DNA of 60,000 bases, from the NCBI RefSeq assembly GCF_026151205.1, contig NC_087072.1, positions 17,191,669 through 17,251,668 of the forward strand, in the 5' to 3' direction. The notes under the pieces are model-generated. The model did not search any database, had not been told where the DNA came from, and saw nothing but the letters and a program-made list of their open reading frames with translations. A program made the position numbers and the translations under genes. Shown piece after piece: positions 47,901 through 57,561 of this stretch. The number at the start of each line of letters is the position of its first letter. The stretch's first letter is position 1. Origin of the DNA: Bolinopsis microptera (Eukaryota > Ctenophora > Tentaculata > Lobata > Bolinopsidae).

Positions 47901-50900
47901 TTTAATTCCGGGCACTCCCCCGTTGCGACCAGGTTAGTGGCAGCATTGAAAAAGCGCTTATAAGCGCTTTCTAATTCCTGCCAACCAGGCCATGGGCGAT
48001 AGGAAAAGCGGTAGAAAAGCGATCATAAGCGCCTATAAGCGCTTTTAAATCCTGACTCTGCCGGTGCACCCCAGGTTGCAGTTGCACAAAAAAGCACTTA
48101 TAAGCGGGCACTCTGATTTCTAGTTCCAACCAGGTTAAGGGGAATTGAGAAATCGCTTATAAGCGCTTATTAATTCCAGGCACTCCCCCGTTCCGACCAG
48201 GTTAGGGGCAGCATTGAAAAAACGCTTATAAGCGCTTTATAATTCTTGCCAACCAGGCCATGGGTGATGGGAAAAGCGGTAGAAAAGCAATCATAAGCGC
48301 CTATATGCGCTTTTAAATCCTGACTCTGCCGGTGCACCCCAGGTTGCTCAGAAAAGCACATGCAAGTGGGCACTCTCCAGTTCCGACCAGGTTGAAGAGA
48401 ATTGAGAAATCGTTTATAAGCGCTTTTTAATTCCGGGCACACCCCCGTTCCGAACAGGTTAGGGGCAGCATTGAAAAAACGCTTATAAGCGCTTTATAAT
48501 TCTTGCCAACCCATGCCATGGGTGATAGGAAAAGCGGTAGAAAAGCGATCATAAGCGCTTTTTAATCCTGACTCTGCCGGTGCACCCTAGGTTGCTCAGA
48601 AAAGCACTTAAAAGCGGGCACTCTGATTTCCAGTTCCGACCAGGTTAGGGGCAGCATTGAAAAACGCTTATAAGCGCTTTATAATTCTTGCCAACCCATG
48701 CCATGGGTGATAGGAAAAGTGGTAGAAAAGCGATCATAAGCGCCTATAAGCGCTTTTAAATCCTGACTCTGCCGGTGCACCCCAGGTTGCTCAGAAAAGC
48801 ACATGCAAGTTCCGACCAGGTTAAGGGGAATTGAGAAATCGCTTATAAGCGCTTTTAAATTTTGGGCACTACCCCGTTCCGACCAGGCTAGGGGCAGCAT
48901 CGAAAAAGCGCTTATAAGCGCTTTTTAATTCCTGCTCACCTGGCCATGGATGATAGGAAAAGCGGTAAAAGCGGTGTAATAGCGATGAATTAGCCGTAAT
49001 AAGCGATTTCAAAAAAAACGCTTATAATCGATTATAAGCGGTTATAAGATGTAATATAGCGTTTTCCTGACTCAATTTTAAAAGCGCTTATAAGCGCTTT
49101 ATTTGCGCTTTACAAACAGCTAAATTGCACCCCATTTATAAGCGCTTATAATCGCTTATAAATGGTTCAAAAAAGCGCCTACGAATCGCTTATCCGGCCA
49201 ACCGCTTATCCACCCGTTTTTGGCGCCAATCCTACTGGAAAACCGCTTTCAAATCGCTCAGCGACGCTAGTAAGCGCTTAAAAGCGCTTATAAGCGCTTT
49301 TAAATTCAAAAAAGCGCTTTTTTGAATTATGACACCAATTATAGTCGATTATAAGCGATTTTTTTTGAACCGTTTATAATCGTAAAAAAAGCGATTGTAA
49401 ACGGTTTTTAAAAAAAAAAGCGCCGAAAAAGCGCTCAATAAGCGATTATCGGCGCCGATCATAAAATATCGTTTATGGAAACTTGCCTTAAGTTGAAACC
49501 ATATTTACTATTCACTACTCAGTAGATATTCGAGTAGATATTCGAGTAGATATTCGATTAGATATTCGAGTAGATGATATTCTGTCTCGCATGTTTTACA
49601 GAATGTAGGAATTTTCTAATTTTCACTCAGCAGAAAACAACTCGCTGGTATTTTACCAAGTTTACTACTAGTTACTACTCAACTCTTATCTTACACACAA
49701 GAAATTTGAGCCCTCCTATTTAGCACCCTTAATAATTACAGTAATTAGTTCACATTTACCCTATGTTCAATGGATGGTCCGGTCCGGTCCTGCTAACGAT
49801 CTTTATTATTCACCCCCGACACTGAACCTGAAAACACTGGGCACCCAGTCAGGGTGTCATAAAGACTCGTGATATCACACACACCCTGCTAAAATACAGG
49901 GTTGAGTTACGAGTGGGCGGGGTTCCAGTCACGTGATAATGCTGACTGTGTATTGTTACAACTCTAGCTTCATATTAATCATATCAGTGTGATGAAGGAG
50001 TAAATCTATCACGTGACTTGTATACTGTACACAGTGCGGTTTGTACTGTCCCTTGTTCACTGTACTACTATCCCTTGTTCACTGAATACGGTGACTTCCC
50101 AATGTGTATTGTGTACTAAAGAGGAAGAGAGAAATAAACACGAGATCGTTTTTTACACCTCTTATCTTCTGGAACTTGGCTGGATTCATGTGTCGATAGG
50201 TTTTTCAGTTAAACTGTGCAGGTTTTTAGGGTGTTTTTAGAGTGTTTCAGTTACACTGGTAATATTTAGAGTGTTTCCCTTATTCCCTAATACCATCTAA
50301 AGTTACACAGATGATATCCTCAGTTACACGTTGCAGTGACTAGTAGACCGTTGTAAGAATGTAATGAACAGTGTGATGTGTAGGGGACGGTAATGAACCA
50401 AATGAGATCTTCTAATTATGTCCGGAATATGATATTATCAAAGTATATAATCACAACTTTAGTGTATCACTATATATCACAACTTAAGTGTATCACTATA
50501 GCTATAACTTGAGTCTGATGATGTGTATAGTGCATTGTACACTATAGTGGTAGGTATTAGATTATAGTGTAGAAGGTTTGAGCAGGTGGTGTATAATGAA
50601 GACTGTAATATCTATTATTTGAACGTTAACAGAAGTGTCGTCGTTGTTTCCTACATCCTAATTCCTATATCCTACATCCTACATTATAGATCTGGATGTA
50701 ACTAGATACGATGGATGATATTATATCCTCTATATCTTGTTACATCCATTTTTCATATCCATGTAATTGTAACTAGATCACTGGAAGGAGAGATTTCGAA
50801 TATAATGTTACATTTTCTGATGTGCTCCAAGTTCAACAGCAGTCGAATTTATAGGAATTCGTCGAATAATACGTACCGTGTAACTCTTTATTAACGTCAC

Positions 50901-53900
50901 ATTTTCCAAATAATCTGTTGGTTAATTTTACGATTATGTTGTTTAGCACAATGAAGTTGTTCCTATTGCAAATTAATGACGTAAATGGACATGAGCCAAG
51001 AAAAACTTTTCCAAACTCCAACAGTTTCTGTAAAGTAAAATAAAATAGAATATTAATATATACAATCTGTATAAGGAACCAATTTAGGCAGGGGTGCAGT
51101 GACTCAAACTACTTATACACTGGTATAGATTACACTTTTGAAACTTCTTTATCAACACGAATTTCAATGGTTATGTTTAATGTTTATTCTATTAATAATG
51201 GTACTATATTATAATATAATTATAGTTACTGCTATTCTGTGACGTAGATAAGATGGGAATGAGACAGACAACATTTCTCCAAATTTAGAATGAGCTCTGC
51301 TTGGAGTAATCATTTTTCTAAATGTGTTACTATAAATCGATGAGTACAAAAGGAGTTTAACATAGTTCACATATTTTTACATAGTTCACATAGTTTAACA
51401 TAGTTTAACATAGTCCCCTTGTTGTAGCTGGGGTGCGATTGTCTGTCTGTTTGCACATGTGGACTAGCATCCAAGGAATTCATCTCCAGTCCTATCCCCA
51501 TCTCCCAAGGCACTCAGCTCCAGGTCAGACAGGAATGTGTGAACTGATCGCCTCCTCATAAACTTCATCTTTTAATCAACTTTTGTTGTCAGCGAGAAAT
51601 TCCCTTGATTTCTGTTGCATAAAAAGCATCCATCAAAATCACTTCTATACTGTATATCTTTTTGTAAACTTGTATATATTTCTTTATAATTCGCTGTACT
51701 ATTTTGGTGCAAGAACCATATATCTGAAATTGCTTGAGTATCTTTAACAAAAGCATCTTTTAACGTTTGTGCTATGAATTATAAGCAGTCATTTTTGCTT
51801 GTGTTTATTTAGATTGTACAGATGTCATGACATTCACACGCACACGCATGAACACTGTCAAACTAAAATAACAAATAGTTCAGTGTGCTAGATCAGAGTT
51901 AAATCTTATCCTGATTATTGGCAAACGTCCAAAATTATGTCTAAAATTATGCTTGTATGAATCAGTTTGACAAATTTACGTTACACATTCTTTTACAGTT
52001 ACTCAATACTCATACTTAACAATACACACATACTCACGTCTCACATACATTTTGAATATGAAATTAACGTGTAAAAAACCGTTGCAGAAGTTGCGAGACC
52101 TGATGGTGAGAGACCTGATGGCCAGAGACGTGAATAGCGAGCACAATCCCTACATTTCCACACCATTGTCAGTGAGACGGGGGGTGCGCGACACCCCCCT
52201 CGCTATCCACCATTACGCCACACCCAACTTAGTGCGACGTGGTGCGACTTGTGCGCGACAATCTGACAACACGTGCAGTCCGAGCAGTCCAGTGAACACG
52301 TGGTCGAATAGCTCGCACGTGGAAGTGCGCCAGAGACTGAACTCTAGTAACAGACAAGCAATAGCGCTGAGTCTGCGGAGCAGTACAGTTAGTAGTGTCA
52401 ATGTGGAGGAGAGTGTGCAGTGCGGTGAGAGGGTGCCCAGTTACGTGCATAATGAGGTGCGCAGTGAAGTGCGCAGTGAAGTGCCTAGGGAGTCTCGTAG
52501 TGAGGTGCGCAGTGAGGCCAGGTCAGGTGGAAGCAAGCGAGTGCAGTTGTGTAAGGAGACCAGCGCAGGTGGGCTAGTGGTGCGCACTGCTGATGAGGTG
52601 CTGAAGTCTCCCGCGCGACGTCGCAAGGTTTGTCTGACGTATGTTCTGTTGAGTGCAGGAGGTGGGTTTTCAAGTCAGCATCTTTACTACATAGCATGTG
52701 TGATGCATGCACTTCCACTTCATGGGCAGCATACCCATTGTATGATTAAAAAAGTTATGAGTTCTTTTCCTGTTGAACTCTTAACCTAAAAATCGTAAAT
52801 CACCTGTTACGTTTTGCAACAGATTAAAGTTTGGAAAGAGTTATTTATTGCAACTAACCGTTCCTAGAACCGTCAGAATTGTCTTCTAATAACCTCTGAA
52901 ATATATGGCTTTTATTTGGCTATTCCAAAATTTAGTTTAAATACGCATTGTAGAATGTACACATAATTATTCATAATAATATCTAATTATGCTAAAATGC
53001 AGCTCTGTAGGATGTTTAAGTAACATGTACAGTGTAGTACACAGGAATCTGTCAAATACTCAAAATCCAGGTATCAGTAGTGCTCGGATCGTGCCCCAAA
53101 ATGTTAAAGCATTCCCCAAACTATGCTGGGTCCTTGCTAAACCTTACTGTACACAGTTTTAAAAGCAATCTATTTTTAGACCTGCTGTTTGTACTCGAAT
53201 AATCCGGAGAGAAAATTAGAATATATTGTAAGGACACGTTCTCGAGACTATTTCCTTAATTTGGTATATTATCCAGCGCTCTAAGTGGATGCATGTATTA
53301 TGATATTATATCAAATACCCTGCCGTTTAAGAAAATTTCTGTCTTGCTTGGCTCGCTGCTAAATGCGATCCTGCTTCAAAAGAGATTAATGTCTTATTGT
53401 ATAAAGCTATCTCTAACTGTGTGACCCCAGGTTATGTGGCTATAAAATTAATCAGCAGTTTACAGAGCATTCGTTAAACAACATTCTTTTAAAATACCTT
53501 CAATATAAGTTAACCAATAACCACTGGCTATGTATACATATGATACTCAAAACATTGTACTTCTCAGTTACAGTTACTGTTACTTTCGTGAGGCTCTGAT
53601 GCTGCAATGTGACTGTGATTGTAGTGAGCCAGCTATATCACAGTTACAAAAAGTTGAGAGCTAGTAAGTTTGTACACAATGTAACGTAAATTTAACAATA
53701 ACAATTAAACAATAAGTTTAGTTTTTATAACATATTCATCTGACGTGATGTGCCTCCCAACGCTACATTATATATGTCAGTACATTGGTGCAATGTTGTT
53801 GCATTTTATTGTCCCGTCAAACAAACATGTATGTTTAGCTTTATTAATAAAATACAGCGCACAATCTAACGGTATAGTTTAAAGTGTAGAACTTGCTTAA

Positions 53901-56900
53901 TAATTATCAGCTACTATGGTATCTAAAGGATTCCTTAGGACATCAACTAATGAAACATATGTTTGCTATGCTGGCCGCTGGGGGACTACGATCCCCCTCG
54001 CTCCAGCCAGTTTCAACCTTGCTACCCTGATTACATAATGAGCTCAAATTATTTGTCATATAGTAGTGTTGAAAGTGTTAAAACTAAATCTCTATATTAA
54101 CTTAGTTTACTACAGCTATGACAGAGGACGTTAATTATCAGCTAATTTGTTATAATGGAGTGATGATTGATAACAGGAGAAAGGGTGATGAAATCAAAAT
54201 ACGTCTTTTCAAACATGTTTTAAAATAATACTGATTAATAGCTAGTAGCTATAGTGAAATTAATATTACTTTGTTGTTAATGTAATTGTATTAAAAGATG
54301 TTTCATAAGTTGAAGTGTGAACTGCGAATTGTATATTTAATAGTCGGTGGAATGTTGTGATACAAGTATGGAATTTCATGATACTAACATAAGCTGATTG
54401 AAATATTTCGCATATTATACATATATTATGCATATTATGCATGTACAGATTGACACATTATTTAGGTGCGGGTGTTTGAAGAGATAATCTATGAAAACTG
54501 TGAAAACGCACAGTTCACATTACAGGTACCACCGTGTTACTTGTTTTTGTTTGATACATCTTACAGTTCATATTGCGTGCATTTTGATTCGTGCACTGTA
54601 CTGCGTGCATAGTTAATTCGTGCGATTAGTGCTAAGTTCATTGAATCAAAGAGTTCAAATAATAGAATTTTTCGATTAAACATGATATGTTTAATTGATC
54701 GACTGATTAAGCTCTCGTTTACAAGTGATTTTAGTCTAATTGATTTATCATACATTTTGTAAAATCACGTTGTGGCAATCCCAATTTTACGTATAATATG
54801 ATCAAGCTTCTTCAACGTGCACAATGCACATCTTGAATGTTTGATTTACAACTGGCCAAAATAGAAATGCGAAGAGCTGATCCAGCACCCAATAGCAGCC
54901 ATTAGTGATAATGACCACAGCCCCCTACGAAGAAGAAGAAGATCCAGCACCCAAAAATAGCCAAATAATAACTTAATAAGTATTACTTGTTTGTTACTAT
55001 TTTTAGTTTACTTTGTCTCTGGTCTCCATTCTAAAGGTCCCCCCTAGCACAGGTTTTGGAAACGAGCCAATAATCCATACTATTTATTAAGTTTATTACT
55101 GTTTGCATTTGTGCATCTTCATCTTATAAATTTACAGTACACACCAATGAACTGTCAGCCGATTTTATCTCTCTTTAACTACGAATATTTACTTAACTCG
55201 CTCATAAGAACTAAGAAGTTTAGCTGAGGGTGTATACATAAATATTAAATATGTGTGTGAATATTAGAGTCAGTCTGACTGAGTCACATTCCGTTTCTAA
55301 GCTCTTTGAAATAAATTACTTTAAAACATCCCGGTTGCAATGTAATAGATGATCCAATAATCAGGCTGAAAGTAAATATTAGTAATATAATTTAATTGTG
55401 CGTGTTTGTGCGTGTAATATGAACCCTGTAAATGTTACAGTGTTATTAATATTACAGTGTAATGTTGTTCTGGAAAATGTCGTTCATCAGGAACAGATAA
55501 TGACGATTATTGTCTCGGATGTAGGTGACTGTTTTAGCCAATTTCAGTATAATCGACCCAGCAATTAGCTTATTTGACCGAGGTGGAAAGCAATTTCCTG
55601 CTTTCTTTTGGCATATGCCGAATATTGGATACTTTACATTCGAATGAGTAGCGAGATCGGCCCATCTTCCTTTCCGATAACAACAGAAATATTTTTGTCG
55701 AGAATTATTAGTCGCTGTTCAAACACAACGAAACGTTTCCATTATTCCATATAGTCTATGGATTTCATGAAGTTGTTATCGCTTCTCGGCCTTTTGGCTA
55801 AGATCAAGTGTAGTATCTGTTCTTATCAGTTTAATATCTGATACGCTACTCATCGAGTAGCTTCAATATTAAATTGATTTTTGGAAATCGGTCTTGGATG
55901 TGAAGCTTGCTTCAGCCAGACCACGAGTCTTCCCCGTATTGCAGTACCTCGGGGCTAGGCTCACCTCCCTTTGGGGAGGCTTTAACGAACAATGGAAGAG
56001 ATTATGTACAATGTATACCGCTAGTGTGTTATATTACAACATCAGCTGATTTCTGTGCTTATTACATAACGTTGTATGTTGGAACTGAGCCATATTTTAT
56101 TACAAACTAAAGTACTCTTCATAAAACAGGCATCAAGCAGTGCAGTAATTAGTAAAGTTGTGGCGTGCTTACGTAATAATGTCCACAATAACTGCATGTC
56201 AAATATGTCCTGATTCATGAAGCACCGAGATTCTGATAGGAAATCAGTGTTGCCTTATGATCATACTAGATATGATTTTTTTGAGATAAAAATGTTCGAT
56301 TATTTAGTTTTAACCTTTTGTTGTGCGTTAAATTTATTGTAATTGTAAATATCTCAGCAAATATTGGACGGTTATATAGAGGACAAGATAGGTGATGACA
56401 TATTCTACATATGCAAGAATACCAACGAAAAGGTGGGTGTACTACTGTACAGTATCACATATTTCTCTGGATATAAAATCCACCGATACTCCTTATTCAT
56501 ATCTTGATCTAACGGCACATTCCGCGGGAATTTCGCCGCCGCGCACAATCGGACACTCACTTAATTGTAGACGTATCCGCGCGTTGAATGCAATTATAGC
56601 GCGCCATTTGTTTTGACTGATGCGCGCGCATCAGTCTCTTCAATCAACCCTACCTGGATTGGAATTCATCCATCTTATGTCGCAGTGGTGCTCATGATAG
56701 GTATTTCAGTGGAAGTTAGTACGAAATCCAGGCGAAGACAAGATCCACTATTTTAACCCCTTGACCGGAGAAAGGGTATGGACTCTACCCGTGTACCAAG
56801 TAAGTTTAAAGTTGACCCCGGAGATTTGTACACCTGGTCGTCTCTCAACACTAGCAGCGGGTGACGTTAAACTAATTCATATTTCCTAACCCAGTACTTT

Positions 56901-57561
56901 GAGGTATTACTGGATACAGCCTAAAGCATATATTTTATCAAAATTTTTAGCATTACTTAAATTTTTAGGGTTATTCTGGGATGGACAGTGACAGCGAATG
57001 GAGCGTAACTGGGCCCATAACCGACACTGACACTGACAATGAAGCTGAATTTATAGCCCGTTATCATGACTACGTTGACATGAGTATAGATCCTACGTTT
57101 GGGCATGACGAGCTGTCATCCATTGCTGAGAACCCAAGTCACAGGACTTTACCGACCAAGCTTGAGAAACAAGAAGAGGGTGGCCAGTACCTCCAAGCCA
57201 AGTCATTTTCTCTTGGTAGAGTGACACAGGTTGGACGGAACGGGGTGTACTGTGCATGTTGCTTGTGACTGATAAACTCATAAACTGACTTTAGTGTGAT
57301 ACTTTCGTTTGATACTGACTGTTTTGTGACACTGCTGTGACTGATGAGTGATAAATGTGACTGATGAGTGTTAAATGTTATTTAATGTGACTGATGAGTC
57401 ATGAGTGATAAATACGACTGATGAGTGATAAATATAAATGATAAATGCTAATCCAACAATAATTATTTCAGGCGGTTAACAGAACATTTTCAAACCCCAC
57501 AAAACCAAAACATGGTAAAGCCCTGGATAAACGTAGCAAATCCCTCTCTGACTATGGACGG
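32775..57561 (+). CDS. SH3-WW-WW protein, ARHGAP9/12/15/27-like (partial, runs off right edge)
   Basis: Exons with consistent phases: 32775-32981 (SH3), 33232-33420 (WW1), 35394-35592, 35840-36025, 36773-36865, 37040-37180, 42547-42662, 52088-52627, 56358-56432, 56710-56799 (tandem WW region), 56969-57229 and 57472-57561; 729 codons so far. SH3: VRAIFDYNG...PNWWHV...IYVPATYVEKYE. WW1: SDWMSHEDGNGKTYYFNVKT...QWKKP. The C-terminal WW core is YFNPLTGERVWTLP. Ser/Pro/Arg-rich linkers join them. The order SH3-WW-WW suggests the RhoGAP group that continues with PH and RhoGAP domains, which act on Rac/Cdc42; those lie outside, so catalysis is inference. Introns reach 14 kb in total with transposons and a U2 gene. 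A 101-nt cassette at 35683-35783 would break the frame. Confidence 0.75.
33232..33420 (+). CDS. Exon encoding the first WW domain
   Basis: 63 codons, acceptor CATTTTCACAG, donor TTG|GTGAGT. WW signature: W (in SDWMSH), YYFN, second W (QWKKPDEL). Confidence 0.88.
33565..34953 (-). pseudogene. Class A GPCR relic, antisense inside the SH3/WW gene intron 2
   Basis: Open frame from about 34867 to 34244 covers most of TM1 to early TM6: SLFFNAMVFHVN, LFLVLASSDFLYTIVRVPY, GCLAAYTSICAIFGISIMRF (Cys of the ECL disulfide and an MRF in place of DRY), and MWTVLAPAVLSFFLALATTA. An ATG at 34953 gives MAIFPPECPNYTDPTFDSVM, but in a different frame from TM1. After TM6 the frame stops at TAG (34244). TM7 with ALYNPLVLCIRTSKMRTALR resumes in another frame and ends at the TAA at 33565. 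I found no GT-AG pair with the right phase to join the pieces, so it looks broken twice. A multi-exon gene with non-canonical sites is the alternative. Confidence 0.65.
35683..35783 (+). other. Possible alternative (poison) exon of the SH3/WW gene
   Basis: Bounded by a TTTTAACACTTAG acceptor and a GAG|GTACGC donor and open in the phase left by the 35592 donor (AVGANGASSPVSQLPAHNTQ). It is 101 nt long, so including it shifts the next exon into a TGA within about 18 codons, whereas skipping it joins 35592 to 35840 in frame. Confidence 0.4.
36010..36520 (+). repeat. 56-bp minisatellite carrying splice-site sequence
   Basis: Nine tandem copies. The first GTAAG is the real donor of exon 35840-36025, and donors recur every 56 bases (36026, 36082, 36138, 36194 ... 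36474). Each unit has an exon-like part (GGGCATATCTCCCCCACCTT, CACTCCTAG..TGTTAATG), a GTAAG donor and a CCCACTGCAG acceptor-like end. The array is thus an expansion of the exon 3' end plus its donor into the intron. Confidence 0.9.
37690..39110. repeat. Cluster of palindromes and inverted repeats
   Basis: At about 37770-37850 the sequence AAATATTGCACGCGCACGCG continues into TGCAATATTTCATATGTCC, then GGACATATGAAATATTGCAC: a nested hairpin. The phrase TATATCCACCAGCGTG with CTTTTTC nearby occurs at about 37915 (+), 38075 (+, diverged) and 39047 (complement GAAAAAGCGCACGCTGGTGG). Probably a foldback transposon remnant; I could not define its ends. Confidence 0.5.
39500..39590 (+). repeat. Short tandem repeat CTGATGTATTTATGGCAAT
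   Basis: Three to four imperfect copies of a unit of about 20 bases in the 37181-42546 intron; a strong small hairpin (GTGCCTTCGGCAC) lies just upstream at about 39438. Confidence 0.75.
39960..40215 (+). repeat. GGTTACTA-type tandem repeat
   Basis: About 250 bases of degenerate 8-16 base units (TTACTGGTTACTAGG) within the same intron. Confidence 0.85.
40471..41237. mobile_element. Tc1/mariner-type MITE, 767 bp
   Basis: Ends CAGGGTGGGCCAAAAGTCAG (left) and its complement (one mismatch over the first 20; about 46-bp TIR with two mismatches, including TACCCATACGTTGGCCTT). TA on both sides (40469-40470, 41238-41239). The TACAGGGTG start is the classic mariner end. No transposase ORF. Confidence 0.88.
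41385..42185. mobile_element. TA-flanked MITE, 801 bp
   Basis: Ends CCTTACTCGGGATTATTA and complement, TA duplicated on both sides (41383-41384, 42186-42187). A subterminal block of about 85 bases (GGGTTTATTAACGACCGG...GGTTCGGGAAAAATATGGCG) is present in direct orientation near both ends (about 41404 and 42087). No ORF. It lies only about 150 bases from the preceding MITE. Confidence 0.82.
42300..42530 (+). repeat. 13-bp minisatellite AGAAGCACACACT
   Basis: About 16 near-perfect copies ending some 20 bases before the acceptor of exon 42547-42662. Its CA-rich units occupy the zone where a branch site would normally lie. Confidence 0.92.
43740..44855 (+). repeat. Left satellite-like array of the foldback element
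   Basis: Higher-order repeat of roughly 250-300 bases built from AAGCGCTTATAAGCGCTT palindromes and the AACCTGGTCGGAAC phrases; inverse complement of the right array. Confidence 0.85.
44856..45748. mobile_element. TA-flanked element nested in the foldback element
   Basis: Outer ends CACTTACT and complement AGTAAGTG with TA on each side (44854-44855, 45749-45750). Near the left end and twice on the right (about 45265-45310, 45680-45722) lie copies of TTACTCGTCTAAA with GTAGC.CGCGCCGCTTTCT, so the right half is internally duplicated. It contains the dispersed piece shared with 29471-29545. No ORF. Confidence 0.6.
46413..46478. repeat. Near-perfect hairpin
   Basis: Left arm GTTTATTTATATGTTGTTAA + TCATGGTGGTAGTT (34 bases) and right arm AACTACCACC + ATTAACAACATATAAATAAAC (31 bases) pair perfectly apart from a 3-base gap, with a single G between them. 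Confidence 0.9.
46640..48960 (-). repeat. Right satellite-like array of the foldback element
   Basis: About eight higher-order units of roughly 250-300 bases, inverse of the left array. Units differ by small deletions and by G/C changes such as GTTCCGACC versus GTTGCGACC. Confidence 0.85.
49496..52087 (+). other. Intron of the SH3/WW gene, right of the foldback element
   Basis: Contains a 13-bp repeat GAGTAGATATTC (about 49525-49575). On the minus strand a 34-codon ATG ORF at 51568-51464 reads MKFMRRRSVHTFLSDLELSA..., which looks protein-like, but I cannot tie it to a gene. Nothing else recognised. Confidence 0.4.
52088..52627 (+). CDS. Large linker exon of the SH3/WW gene
   Basis: 180 codons between an AAAAAACCGTTGCAG acceptor and an AAG|GTTTGT donor, phase 0 on both sides as the neighbouring exons require. 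Basic and Ser-rich, with an internal tandem repeat EVRSEVRSEVPRESRSEVRS. No known domain; probably a disordered linker. Confidence 0.65.
52628..55777 (+). other. Intron of the SH3/WW gene
   Basis: AT-rich, no coding exon recognised. A duplicated GATCCAGCACCCA phrase flanks a GAAGAAGAAG run near 54875-54955. Confidence 0.35.
55778..55966 (+). ncRNA. RNU2: U2 spliceosomal snRNA
   Basis: Recognises the intron branch site in the major spliceosome. The 5' end ATCGCTTCTCGGCCTTTTGG and TAAGATCAAGTGTAGTATCTG (the GTAGTA branch-pairing box) are almost invariant in U2. An Sm-site-like ATTGATTTTTGGAA follows the stem, then the 3' stem-loops (CCGTATTGCAGTACCTCGG). The length of about 189 nt fits and no damage is seen, so it is probably functional. 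It lies on the same strand inside an intron of the SH3/WW gene. The upstream snRNA promoter element cannot be identified by eye. The 3' end is estimated. Confidence 0.95.
56358..56799 (+). CDS. Two exons encoding the second (tandem, partly degenerate) WW region
   Basis: Exon 56358-56432 (QILDGYIEDKIGDDIFYICK...) and exon 56710-56799 (WKLVRNPGEDKIHYFNPLTG ERVWTLPVYQ) join in phase 0. The second part is a good WW core. The first part lacks the leading Trp and looks like a decayed WW module directly in front. Confidence 0.75.
56969..57561 (+). CDS. Two acidic/Ser-rich exons after the WW region
   Basis: Exons 56969-57229 (GYSGMDSDSEWSVTG..., 87 codons) and 57472-57561 (AVNRTFSNPTKPKHGKALDK RSKSLSDYGR, 30 codons), phase 0 at each border. 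This linker would lead to a PH domain beyond the window. Confidence 0.75.

Larger units (their letters stand above)
43184..49487. mobile_element. 6.3-kb foldback element with 8-bp TSD and AAGCGCTTATAAGCGCTT arrays
   Basis: Ends GGCAAGTTTCCATAAACGAT and complement, flanked by the exact 8-bp duplication TTAAGTTG (43176-43183 and 49488-49495). The arms are near-identical inverted repeats for more than 700 bases from each end. They then pass into arrays of short palindromes (AAAGCGCTTATAAGCGCTTT) spaced by recurring phrases (CTAACCTGGTCGGAAC, GAGTGCCCGGAATT, TGGCCTGGTTGGCAAGAATT, CTCTGCCGGTGCACC). The left array (about 1.1 kb) is shorter than the right (about 2.3 kb). No transposase; the small ORFs inside are repeat shadows. 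The TSD length suggests hAT mobilisation. It sits in the 42663-52087 intron. Confidence 0.88.

Noticed and set aside
43771-49000. Several 60-95 codon ORFs with the shared words MLPLAWSERGSAQN and QPGVHRQSQDLKALI
   Set aside because: They are translations of the AAGCGCTTATAAGCGCTT array spacers in different copies, not genes.
43184-49487. CRISPR-like regular palindromic repeats
   Set aside because: Repeats are palindromic and regular, but this is eukaryotic transposon DNA with TSDs, spacers are themselves repeats, and no cas genes exist.
51464-51568. 34-codon minus-strand ORF MKFMRRRSVHTFLSDLELSA...
   Set aside because: Composition is suggestive of a terminal exon, but there is no good acceptor or partner exon; kept only as a note.
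52052-52789. Full 245-codon ORF as an independent gene
   Set aside because: The acceptor at 52087 and donor at 52627 give an exon in the exact phase of the SH3/WW gene; the ORF ends are intron read-through.
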